A stretch of 64,000 nucleotides of DNA from Allomyces arbusculus (taxonomy: Eukaryota; Blastocladiomycota; Blastocladiomycetes; Blastocladiales; Blastocladiaceae), in the NCBI GenBank assembly GCA_027604705.1, contig JADHYV010000004.1:781781-845780 (forward strand), in the 5' to 3' direction. Below, in pieces: positions 1-9,824 of the stretch. A program made the translations under genes and the position numbers. Position 1 is the first letter of the stretch, and each line of letters begins with the position of its first letter. The notes beneath the pieces are model-generated. The model was not told the DNA's origin. It did not search any database and worked only from the letters and a program-made list of their open reading frames with translations.

Positions 1-69
1 TCGCCGGCGTTCAAGAGCGCGGCGGCCGTCGCCACGATCCTCTCTCCCCAGCCCGTATTCAAGGCATAA
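1..69 (+). CDS. 3' end of an unknown protein (partial)
   Basis: The first 22 codons of the window read through without interruption from base 1 to a TAA at 67-69. The decoded tail ends in SPQPVFKA and uses G/C-ending codons like the confirmed genes. The body of the gene lies outside the window, so no function can be given. It could also be chance coding in a 3' UTR. Confidence 0.4.
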   Translation, partial: SPAFKSAAAVATILSPQPVFKA

Positions 70-208
70 CACCCACCACCCAGCCAACGAAGGTAATGCA
101 CCGCCGCGGGTCCCCATCCACTGGCTGCTCCGCCTGCGCCCCGCCGACCTGCGCCAGCCCCCGCCGCCGCGACGCGTCTGACCCCCCTCCACCACCACCA
201 CCACCACC

Positions 209-631
209 ATGGATGCGCAGCTCTACCTCCACCTCGCGATCACGTCGAGTACCGCCAAGATGTCCGACCAGCAGCAGCAACAGCAGCCCGAGACGCGCAA
301 CCTGTCGGAACTGTCGCCCGACGAACTCGGTCTCGACGAGACCGACCTCGCACGCGTCGCCAAACTCGAAGAGCAGGAGCGCCGCGAGCGGATGCAGCAT
401 CCGGGCAAGTACCGCGCGCACGCGCACGAGGAGGCACGCGTCGTGCGCCAGGGCGAAGGGATTCCGGCGCACCGCAAGAAAGACGACGTGAGCCTGTCGG
501 CGGCCGTCGAGCACACGCACGCTGGACTCAAGGTTGGCGACAAGCAGTTGCGGCACCCGGCGGCGGGCGCTGACGTCCAGTCGCCGTGGGCCGAAGCCGG
601 TGAAGAGGCGCGGATCCAAGGGCGTGAGTGA
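209..631 (+). CDS. small hydrophilic hypothetical protein
   Basis: A 140-codon frame with no recognised domain. Two starts compete. The ATG at 209 sits in a CACCACCATGG context directly after a CAC-repeat leader. The ATG at 260 (context GCCAAGATGT) begins a Gln-rich stretch, MSDQQQQQQPE. The rest is charged, with an acidic segment (residues about 30-55), a Lys/Arg/His-rich middle and no membrane segment. The frame ends within GTGAGTGAGTGAG, a strong splice-donor-like sequence, so the annotated C-terminus (IQGRE) may be intronic read-through and a further exon may follow near 720. Codon use is GC-rich, which favours a real gene. Function unknown. Confidence 0.5.
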   Translation: MDAQLYLHLAITSSTAKMSDQQQQQQPETRNLSELSPDELGLDETDLARVAKLEEQERRERMQHPGKYRAHAHEEARVVRQGEGIPAHRKKDDVSLSAAVEHTHAGLKVGDKQLRHPAAGADVQSPWAEAGEEARIQGRE

Positions 632-1463
632 GTGAGTGGACGCGTCGGTCGGGTTGATTGGTCGGCGCCGCTGGGTCCGGTGATGGCGGCGTTGATGGAG
701 ACCGGCGGCCAGTCTACCCCGCTGCAACCGACCGGGACCGTACCACCGACATCAAGGGACGGCGTCGTGCCGTCCGGGCGGGCACGACCCCGCGCATCAT
801 CGCTTTTCATTTTACCCGTATTTGGTCGCCCAACATTTCCCGTGAAATACATCCCTCCATTGTCCGCCCTTGGTCTCCTTGATTCATCACGTTGGCGGCA
901 ATAATACTGCATGCCCACGCCCAGGGCCGCCGGGGAACGCAGCCCGATGGGCCCACTGCCGTGCGCTGGCCGGGCGTGAAGCAGCAGGCCGCACGCAACG
1001 ACCGCGCTCCTGAACGAAGGAGAGGGACTCCTGTGAGCGGCAGGACGTTTTTTGCTTTACGTAAGTGGAAAATTCACAAACATGTGATTTCTAGAACTGT
1101 TGGCCTGTTGGCCAAGTCCCCTCAAGCAGAACCCCGTCGCGCCGCCAACAGGCACCACCGCAGCTCCGCAGCTCCAACTCACCGCCACCACCGACCCACC
1201 GACCCACCGCGACCACCCGCGCGCGACCCGCATTCGCGCCCGACGACAACTTGCGTGCACGCTGTTCGCGTTCTGGGCCCGGCAACCTACTTGCTGCATT
1301 CGCACCGACCGTCCTGTCGCCCTCGCGCCCAGCCCACCCTCGCTGCGAACAAGTTGCCGCCGACCGACGCCGCTGCTTTGCTGCTACCGCTGCCAAGGAA
1401 CCCGCTTCGCGTGCTCACCTGCAGTACCCCACGTCTGATCAAGACCGACTCCGAACCGCAACC
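632..1463. other. intergenic region upstream of PIS1
   Basis: About 830 nt with no convincing gene. It begins with the possible donor GTGAGT described for the preceding gene, so part may be an intron or 3' exon. The last 350 nt are C-rich with many CCACC/CCGAC runs and probably hold the phosphatidylinositol synthase promoter. No TATA box stands out. Confidence 0.5.
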
Positions 1464-2258
1464 ATGGCCCGCGTTACGACAGCCGACGTGTTCGTGTTCT
1501 GGCCCAACCTGATCGGTCTGCGTCCCATCCCTTCACGCTCTCGCACGTCGGAGTTATCTGCACCAACTAACGCCTCTGTCACGCGTCTTACTAGGCTATT
1601 CGCGCGTGATCCTCGCCGCTGTGGCATGCGCTTTGATGCGTACGCACCCGATCGCGTGCATGTGGACATATATCGTCTCGTGCCTGCTCGACGCGGCCGA
1701 CGGCCACGTTGCGCGGTACATGAACCAGTGCAGCCGTTTCGGTGCTGTGCTCGACATGGTCACGGACCGGTCGACGACGACGTGCCTGTTGGCCTACTTG
1801 ACGACCGTCTACCCGCAGTACTTGCTCGTCTTCCAGCTGCTCATGGCGCTCGACTTGAGCAGCCACTACATGCACATGTACTCGTCGCTGGTCGGCGGGC
1901 ACGCGAGCCACAAGGAGATTGATCGTACGGCGAACCCGATTTTGCGGTTGTATTACCACAACAAGGTGCGTTGCGTTGGTGTGTTGCGGTGGAGAACGAC
2001 CTGACGCTGAATGCCGACGTGTAGATTGTCCTGTTCCTCGTGTGCGCCTTCAACGAGCTCGAGTTTGTCCTGCTCTACGCGCTCTACCACGTTCCCGCGA
2101 CGTCGGCCTACTACGCGGCCATCTACTGGGGCGCCTGGGTCGCGTTCCCCGTCTGTGCGCTCAAGCAGGTGCTCAATGTCGTGCAGCTCGTGGGCGCCAG
2201 CAAAAAGCTGGCCGAGCTCGACGCGCAAACGGCCAATGCTGCCGTCAAGGCCGAGTAG
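1464..2258 (+). CDS. PIS1: CDP-diacylglycerol-inositol 3-phosphatidyltransferase (PI synthase)
   Basis: Makes phosphatidylinositol from CDP-diacylglycerol and myo-inositol in the ER membrane. Three exons (1464-1515, 1595-1965, 2025-2258) join in frame to 218 residues, close to the family's ~220. Introns are 79 and 59 nt; the first has a CTAAC branch site. The N-terminus reads FWPNLIGYSRV, the usual family start. The CDP-alcohol phosphatidyltransferase motif DxxDGxxAR(x8)GxxxDxxxD is complete (DAADGHVAR ... GAVLDMVTD, around residues 44-66). Several hydrophobic segments follow, ending with a Lys/Asp/Glu-rich tail. All catalytic aspartates are present, so it should be active. Confidence 0.93.
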
Positions 2259-2471
2259 GCCGGCAACACGCTGTTTGTGATCGTTTGGTAATATACGCAG
2301 AATCCATGGCGGCATTGACGGGCACCCGGAGCTTTGAAAGGGGAGGGAACGGGCATGAATTGGTCGGCAAACACCAATAAATTGAATCATCGATTACACT
2401 GCGGCGGCGCAGCAGCACGCGGCGCCGCCGTCGCGCCCGCCTCGACCACCCGGTTTCGGACCTGGACTGAT

Positions 2472-3741
2472 TTAGCGGTTGGCCAGGACCAGGTGCAGGA
2501 AGTTGTGGTAGTCGAGGTTGACCCAGCCGTCCTACATGGATCGAGGTCCAAAAGTCAGCTACCAGAACACGAGGATGTGCGTATGGTCGAGTGAGGGGAA
2601 AGAACAGCAAAGCGTACACGATCCGTGTCGAAGCGCTGGAACGACTCGGTCAGACTGCGAATCGTGACGCAGCACTGGATAAACGCGTCGAGCGTGATCG
2701 AGCCGCGACCTGGTGCAGGAGGAGCAGGTGGTGCCATGCACGGTGAGCGTCATATTCTTGGGCGGGGTGGGATGGAGAAGCATCACCAGGGGAAGCGAGC
2801 GCATGCAAGGGGTCGCTCACCTTTGGGCGGAGGAGCAGGGTGATCATTCGTACCGAACCGGTCGTACTTGCGCAGCAGCAAGTCAATCTGGTGCACGGCA
2901 AGACGAATCGAATCGAGCATAGCAAGGAGAACGCGGAGAGGAAGTGGAAAGCGGAATTGTCAGCAACACGGATCCTAGGTCGGCGACAGGGCGCTCACGG
3001 AAAGAAACCAGGAAACAGACCAGCGCCTCGGGCAAGTTGTAGCCAAAGATGAGGAACGCACGGCTCAGCTCGGCCTTGTCGATGGAGCCACTCTTATCCA
3101 TGTCGAAGTTGTTGAACACGCCTACGTGTCGAAAACGTGCCCATGAGCGTGATGGTCATGGCCGTGGCCAATTTAGCGGGGGCGGACTAACGCGATACGC
3201 ACCATACCACTCTTGGATGTGCTAGAAGTCCCCGACGAGCGCGTGAATCACGAAATCAATCGGGTGAGTGGGGCGCGCTTCAAGGCGCACGCGCAAGAGG
3301 GCGCCAAGAACCGGAACTGACGCACCTGCCAAAGGCTATTCGAGGAGGTGGGTACCCGGGCCAGGGTCAGGAAACTGACGCGTACTGATATCAGCGTCCA
3401 GCAAGTCGACGTACCGCGAGAACTCGTTAAAGTTGATGGTGCCTGACTGGTCGTGGTCGAACATGCCGACCATGAGACGCACGGTCTCCTCGTTGAAGGG
3501 AATCTGGCCGTTGTTGTAGAGCACGCGCTGCAGCTCGTCGGCGGTGATGCCGCCATTACCATCACGGTCGACGGCCTGGAAGTACTGCCTGGAACATCCG
3601 GCCCATTGCGCGTGAGGGACTGGTCGTTACGATCGCGCTGCATCGCGTCCGTCGGTCGTGTCGCCGATCGGCTGAGCCGCGTCAGAGGGCGCACCAGAGC
3701 ATCGGGTCGGCACCGGGGGGCGGCGGGCGCGGAACGCTCAT
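2472..3741 (-). CDS. penta-EF-hand protein (ALG-2/PDCD6/sorcin type)
   Basis: Small Ca2+-binding adaptor; family members act at the ER exit/ESCRT interface. The start MSVPRPPPPGADPMLW gives the short Pro-rich N-terminus typical of the group. Exons read in order: LWQYFQAVDRDGNGGI (EF1), FDHDQSGTINFNEF (EF2), two micro-exons (3326-3335, encoding part of R-L-W-Q, and 3203-3221, HIQEWY), FNNFDMDKSGSIDKAEL (EF3), IDLLLRKYDRFG-RGSITLDAFIQCC (EF4) and FQRFDTDR-DGWVNL (EF5), ending FLHLVLANR. The spacing between EF2 and EF3 matches the family only when both micro-exons are included. EF1-EF3 keep the D-x-D-x-[SN]-G calcium loops, while EF4 looks degenerate (RKYDRFGRGSI). About eight exons in total. 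Confidence 0.88.
3326..3335 (-). other. 10-nt micro-exon of the penta-EF-hand gene
   Basis: On the minus strand CCTTTGGCAG is preceded by GAATAG and followed by GTGCGT. Joined to the upstream exon ending TTCTCGCG (donor GTACGT at 3414) and to the next exon starting CACATCCAAG at 3221, it gives FSR-LWQ-HIQEW, the conserved W-containing linker of penta-EF-hand proteins, with exact family spacing. Flanking introns are 3336-3414 and 3222-3325. Confidence 0.75.
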
Positions 3742-4518
3742 GACTGCAGTTGGTTGGGTGGAGTGCGGTGCGAGATGGTCCAAGAACGCGCGAACGCGGG
3801 GAGAGTTGGCGGTCGGGAGCGACGTGGAGCGGGGTTGAACGAGCGAGGTGGAGCGGGCCAGGTTGTGCGGGTGACCGAATCGCCAGCGGGCAAGTCGCCA
3901 GCCGCCACCGCCGCGTGGCTCAGTGAAGCTGCCACCGGGCAGTCGCCACGCGCTGGGTCCGCCCTGGCATGTGAGGGATTCGGCCTGAGGGCAGTTGAGG
4001 GCAGCAACTGAGAGCACGCCCGGAAACTGATCCAAAGGATGACCGACCCTCGGCCGACGACGACGGGCAGCGCCTGGATCAGCCAACGATCAGCACGCAC
4101 GACGTTCCTCACGCTGCAAGACTTGCTGCAACACGAGACGAGCGCGCCCGTGTGCCAGCTCAGTCGTTCAAGCAGACAGACCCCGCGAGCAGGCGACAGC
4201 ATCAAGGATTGAGTCACGCCCGCCGGAGGAGCCGTGATCTCCAGTCCCGACCGTGTCGGACGCTGAATGAACCGCTGGTCCCTGGCCACCCGCGTCTTGA
4301 CCAGCGTCGCGCCCGTCTTGACTCACTCCTCCGCCCGGTCGTGTTGCGCTGCTGCTGCAAGTCCCGCTGCGTCACCGACGCACCGGAAAAGGTCGTTCTC
4401 TCCTCTCAAAAAGGCGCGACCTGCCCCGAGTGTGTCGAGCAAAAAGAGCAAGACGCAGACCAAAAAGGCCGCTGTTTGCCGAGTTCCTGTCATCTCTTGT
4501 GGTAAACGTCGTCCCAAG
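3742..4518. promoter_or_regulatory. shared intergenic region between divergent PEF and DBR1 genes
   Basis: About 775 nt between two divergent start codons. It must contain both promoters and 5' UTRs. It is GC-rich with several short hydrophobic-poor frames on either strand that lack any domain signal. No distinct regulatory motif was recognised. Confidence 0.5.
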
Positions 4519-6567
4519 ATGCGCGTACGTGTTGGCTGATGTCGGTGAACCGGCAACAGGAAATTCGGACATGTTGTGTTCCGACAAGACGCTGATTTCC
4601 TCGAGATCAATTTAGATTGCCATTGTCGGCTGCGGCCACGGCGCGCTCGACACCATTTACGAGACGGTGCAGCAGAGCGAAGCCGAGACGGGCATTCCCG
4701 TCGACATGGTGCTCATTTCTGGCGATTTCCAAGTACGCTCTCGACCGTCTGAGCTTGCACTTGACGCATTTGCGCCTATCTACCTTCAAATTCGCCCATT
4801 GACCGTGATGTGCCGGGATTTGTAGGCGGTGCGCAACACGTCCGACTTTCGCAACCTCGCCGTCCCGCCGAAATACCGCCACCTCGGCGACTTCCACCAG
4901 TATTACTCGGGCGCCAAGAAGGCGCCGTACCTGACCCTGTTCATTGGCGGGAACCATGAGTCGTCGGCCTACATGTGGGAGCTGTACGTGCTCTTCTTTT
5001 CGAGCGCCCTCCTCGCTCCTTCCGTCGCTGACTATGTGTTTTGCCCCATAATCTACAGGTACCACGGTGGCTGGGCCGCGCCTAACATTTACTACCTCGG
5101 GTGGGCCAACGTCCTCCGCTTTGGTGACTTGCGCATCGGCGGCACCAGCGGCATCTGGAACCCGGGCAATTACATCAAGAGTACGTTTATTCGCGTGCAA
5201 TCCGGTCTCTCCACCTCAAGAAGCGATTGCCATCTGACTTTGGATTCCTGGACAGGCCACTACGAGGTCGCGCCGTACGACTCGAACCAGCTCCGGTCCA
5301 TTTACCACACGCGCATGTTCGAGGTGGCCCAGCTCACGCTGGTACGTTCTGCCGCAGCTGCCCGGTTTGACGTGTTCTCGGGACCGCATCTCACGCGCAG
5401 ATTGATTAAATAGTACAACAAGCCGCTCGATCTGTTCCTCTCGCACGAGTGGCCGCGCGACATTGCCCTCTACGGCGACCTCGAAGCGCTGAAGCGCAAT
5501 AAGCCCTTTTTCAAGGAAGACGTACGTGTTTGCTTTACCATCGATCCCGCTTCCCCCACTTGCAGTTTGCTCATTTAACCCGCTTCTTGACCTAGATTCT
5601 CTCGGGCAAGCTCGGCTCACCAGCCATGCAACATCTGCTCCACCACCTGCGCCCGTCGTATTGGTTTGCGGCCCATCTGCACGTCGGGTTCCCCGCACTC
5701 GTCCCGCACGCGTCAACGCCGAAAAAGAAACCCATCGACTTGCGGCACTTCAAGCACACGCCGCAATTCACGCACGCGACACGCACCAAACCCGTGCTCG
5801 ACCCATCGACCGTCTCGCTCGACTCGGCCCGCGTCACGCCTGCGACCCGGCCTGACGCAACCCATGCGCGCGTCACTCGATTCCTCGCACTCGACAAGTG
5901 TCTTGCCCGACGCCACTTTATCCAGTTCCTCGACTTGCCGAACCACACCCCGGGCCCGCTCAGCTACGACCGCGACTGGCTCGCGATCGTGCGCGCGACC
6001 ACGCCGTACCTCCCGCTTGGGCCGGAGATCATTGCCCCGCCGCTTCCGAGCCTCAAGGTCTTGGCCGCACAAGTCGCTGACGCGCGCGCGTGGCTCGACG
6101 AGCACATCCCGGACGATGCGGCACTGCAGGTGCCCGTCGGCGCCTTTGAAATGACGGGGCCGTTGCACGTGCACGGCGATCCACCGGGCGAGTGGCGCGA
6201 ATTGGCGTGGAAGCCGCAGCGCAACCCGCAGACGGACGCGTTCTGCGCGATGCTTGGGGTCGAGTGCAAGATCAACCAGGACGGGATCACGCACGACGAG
6301 TACCAGCGCGCGAATGAGCGGTTGGTGGAGAGGATGTACGCGCAGGACCCGCAGGCTGCGGCGATGGCCGCGGCGCAGAAGGCGAGGATGGAGGCTGAGT
6401 ACGCGGCGGAGGTCGCGGCGAGAGCGGCAGCTGCGGCCGCGGCGGCGACGCTCGTGGAAGGTGCTGAGTCGGCGACGGCGGCGGCTGAGGACGGAGAGAC
6501 GGTGGCGACAGAGGCCGAGGTGGTGTCGGATGGCGGTGAGGGCGCCATGAATTTGGATTTGCAGTGA
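4519..6567 (+). CDS. DBR1: RNA lariat debranching enzyme
   Basis: Hydrolyses the 2'-5' branch of excised intron lariats in the nucleus. Seven exons (4519-4524, 4616-4732, 4826-4983, 5059-5180, 5256-5341, 5414-5521, 5596-6567) total 1569 nt, 522 aa. The first exon holds only Met-Arg. The N-terminus becomes MRIAIVGCGHGALD, with the metallophosphoesterase Cys8/His10 and Asp14 in family positions. Further landmarks are YYSGAKKAPYLTLFIGGNHE (GNHE metal motif), WELYHGGWAAPNIYYLG, LRIGGTSGIW, LFLSHEWPRDI and WFAAHLHVGF (C-terminal metal His pair). The C-terminal third includes the DBR1 C-terminal domain and an Ala/Glu-rich coiled segment. The genome is intron-rich, so demand for this enzyme is expected. 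Confidence 0.95.
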
Positions 6568-6708
6568 AAGGGCGAGCAACCGGGGTACAGAAATCAAACG
6601 TGTATTTTTTTTCGTTCACAAAACTGGGCGTGGTAAATAATCGGCCAAACATAATACACAGGCGAGCGCGGCACGCAGCGCGCCTCCCCATCTACATACG
6701 TCGCAAAA

Positions 6709-8815
6709 CTAGAACTGGTAATGCTGGGACATGCGGCGCAACGGCACGTCCGACGCGACCACCGACCCCGACACGACCGACGACGCGCGCGCGCCTGCAA
6801 ACTCGTCAAACACGCACAGGGGGATCATGCCCTTGGCAATAATCTCATCGTGCGGCGACAAGAGCCCCGCGAGCGCCCATGCATCGTCAAACACCTTCAA
6901 AATCTTGACGCGGTCGCCAATCGTCACGCCCAATTCGTCCGACAAGTCCGGCTCAAAGTGCGCGTTCACGTGCATAATCTTGCCCTTGATCGACGATGGC
7001 ACCGACTGCGCTGAGACTGGGCCGGGACCCGCCGACTCTGGCGGGTCCGCGGGGATGGGCGGCACGGCGGCGGGCAGCGGCGGGACGGGCGGCGTGCCGT
7101 TGTTCACGAGCCGCGACAGCGCGGCCATCGGTTCTGTGTTAATTGTCGACCGCGTGCCAGGGCCAGACAGGCCCGGGTCGTCACGGACCATCGCCGACAA
7201 CATGTCAACGGCGGCCTGCGGGTCGAGTGCGGTCAGACCCGTCACCGTCGACAGCGTCTTCTGCTGCTTGGCCGACAACGCCTTCTTCTCCGGGTCCGAC
7301 GCACTGGCCGCCGTAGGTGCAGACCTTCCCGGCTCCTGCGGCGCCGCCGGCGCCATGCCCGAATCCAGGATCTGCTGGTAGGCCTCGAGCTGCCGGTAAT
7401 ACGGCTGGTAATTCGGGTTCGCCGAACTCGGCGTCGTTGCGCCGGACTGCCGGTACGGGTTCTCGCTGGCCGCCGGCGGCACAAATGACTGTCGCCCGAA
7501 TCGGTCAATCATGGGCGTTTGCACAAGCGGCGAGTCCGGGATGCTCAGGTCGATCGTCGGGGCTGGCATGGGGCCGCTGATGACGGGTTGGCCCGATGGC
7601 GACGACGAAGAACGCGGCGCGTGCCGCCCGTCGAGCTTGACTTGAGCAGCGTCGCTGTTCACCTTGCGCCGCCGCCAGATGAAGTACGCGGCGCCCGCGA
7701 GGATTAGGAGCAGGGCGAGCACGCCGATCACGATGCCGACGATCGCGCCGGTGGACAGGCCCGAGCTTTCGGAGGTGAGGGTGCCGTCGTCGGTGGTGCC
7801 GGCGACACTGCACTTGGCTTCGGCGCAGGAGCGCGTGCATGCCTAGCCGGGTGGTGGAGAAGGGTGAGTGGATCGTTCTCTTGCATAAGCGAGGAAGGGA
7901 TGGCGCTTCAAACGTACCACCGTCTGGTTGCCGTATCCACAGAGAGACTGCCCCTGCAGCGTGCGGCCTTGGATGCAACCCGTGCTTTCGAGGCCATTGT
8001 AGTACTGGCCGACCGAGTCGGTGGAGAGCATTGACTTTTGCAGGTCCTGCACCTTGGCGATCGCGGCCGGGCGGTCGGCCGTATTGGGACAAAGCTTGGT
8101 GTCGTTCAACGCGAGCGCAATGCTCTGCAAATATAAAAAGGGGGGCCATGTCAGCTTCTGCTGGTCCTTCGCACGGCGCGCCCCACCCGGTTGATGGTCG
8201 AAACGCACGTCAAAGAAGCTGATGGTCGACGTTGCGCACAAGATGGTGGTCTTTTGGTCGTTGGCGGGGCAGTCGCTCACCGACGCGTGCACGAGCCACG
8301 TGCAAATGAAGGCGCGGTAGTATTGCTATCCACGACGGAAATGTCAGAAATTTGCTCGCACCATCACCACCATGCTCATTCAAGTCCCGACGTACCACAT
8401 AGTCTTTTGGCACCTCGCACTTGAGCAGCGGGTTGACCTTGATCTTGGCAATTGAGTCGGCCATAATCTTGCTGTCAAAATCCTTGACGTCGTTGATCAA
8501 GTAACTCGACGGCGTGTCGCTCGCGTCAGTGCCGTTGAGCGAAAAGTACTTGCGAATGTTGCCCATGGCCCAGGTCAGGTTCGTGCTCACACCGATATCC
8601 GCTGGGTACCCAAGACACTGCGTCGAACCCTGCAGCATCATGCATCCGGCGAGCGCCGTCGGGACCGCGACCGAGATGACGAGCAGAGTTGCGGCGACGA
8701 GAATGGTGACGAGGCGAGCGGGCACCGATGAGAGTCGTGCCGACCAGCGCGGTGTTGTCCTCCACGCCGCAGCAGGGCGCGTGGTCCGTCGGGATGCCGT
8801 GGTCGTTGTCGACAT
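6709..8815 (-). CDS. membrane protein with Cys-rich ectodomain, TM and cytoplasmic SH3
   Basis: Four exons. The N-terminus has a hydrophobic signal/anchor (LVTILVAATLLVISVAVP, about residues 33-50). An ectodomain follows that begins CMMLQGSTQCLGY and contains regularly spaced Cys (KCEVP, FICTWL, SDCPAND, TILCAT, KLCPNT, TGCIQ, SLCGYG, ACTRSCAEAKC). This resembles the extracellular module seen on many early-diverging-fungus SH3 membrane proteins. A second TM (GAIVGIVIGVLALLLILAGAAYFIW) is followed by RRRK, a Ser/Pro-rich linker, and a C-terminal SH3 (MHVNAHFEPDLSDELGVTIG, then RVKILKVFDDAWALAGL). This suggests a surface sensor or adaptor binding Pro-rich partners, a role inferred only from architecture. 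It lies next to a second SH3-TM gene on the same strand. Confidence 0.85.
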
Positions 8816-9824
8816 GGCGAAAAGTCGAAATGTACAGAGCGGGTTCGCGACGAGCAATTGGCGGGGCGAGCACGGCTCGCACTGACTGGTCCGTCTAGTT
8901 TTCTAACTGTGCGACGCTATACGCCGAGGGGCGTTTGGTGGCCACAAAGCGATCGTCTGCAGCGGGCTCGAGCAGGCGAACGAGCAACGAGCGAGTCGGT
9001 GGGCAACGAACAAGCGACCGGGCTACGAGCAGGCCGCCAGGGTCCGCTCACGACAGGATTCGAATGCTGGTGGGCGGTGGAAGGCGGTGGAAGTCGTCTA
9101 AGCCGGCTCGCGCACTTGAGGGGGCCTGCGGGACGGAGTCCGCGCGACGTCGCTGGCGGGTGGAGAGCGCGGCGGCGTGTGGCGTGGGCCGGGTCGAGCG
9201 CAATGCGGCCGCTGCGGGAGGACAGATTGCGTAGTGAGTGGCCCCGTCGTTGAGCGCGCGCCGTGTTGACAGGGGGAAGGAAAAGCTCGAACAAGTCGAC
9301 AGCGTTGCAGGGGGACTTCGACTTGGTCGGCGATGGGCCAAGCCACTCCGCGAGCGCCTGCCACCTCCACCAACAGGCAACCAGCCGGGATAGCGTCTCG
9401 CTGTGTCCCAGCAACCGGAAACTCTCCGTCCCTGGTGCTCCTTGGTGCCCGCGCAAATGCTCACGAGAATTATGAATACAAGCTGGGTGCAAACGGGCGC
9501 AATACTGTGGGCAAAGGGCCTATTTCAGCGTTCAATCAACTCACGATCAATGCAGCAATGAACCGTGGCGAGGGGAGGTAGTCGACGCGTTCATGAATCC
9601 CCGGCCGGTTCGGGTCAACCGCAACAAGAGCCGACGTGTTCCGGGCCTCCCATCCAGCAGAAGAATGGCGCAGGGGGGGGGGGGGGCACTAAGCAACGAC
9701 GAGCAACGACTTAAACGATGCTGGTTGAGTTGCAGTCCGGAAAAAAAATATTGTACAGTTGACAAAGAGGAAACTAAGACTAGAGCACATACGACACCCA
9801 AACAAACAAACAAAAAAACCAATA
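8816..9824. other. intergenic region with a G15 homopolymer
   Basis: About 1 kb between two minus-strand SH3-TM genes. It should hold the promoter of the first and the 3' UTR of the second. The part near 8940-9240 has repeated CGAGCAACGAGCG-like words. A run of 15 G lies at 9672-9686. No gene is supported. Confidence 0.5.
9672..9686 (+). repeat. poly-G tract (G15)
   Basis: Uninterrupted run of 15 G in the 3' flank of the mucin-like SH3 gene. It could be a G-quadruplex former or simply a homopolymer, and its exact length may be a sequencing uncertainty. Confidence 0.8.
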
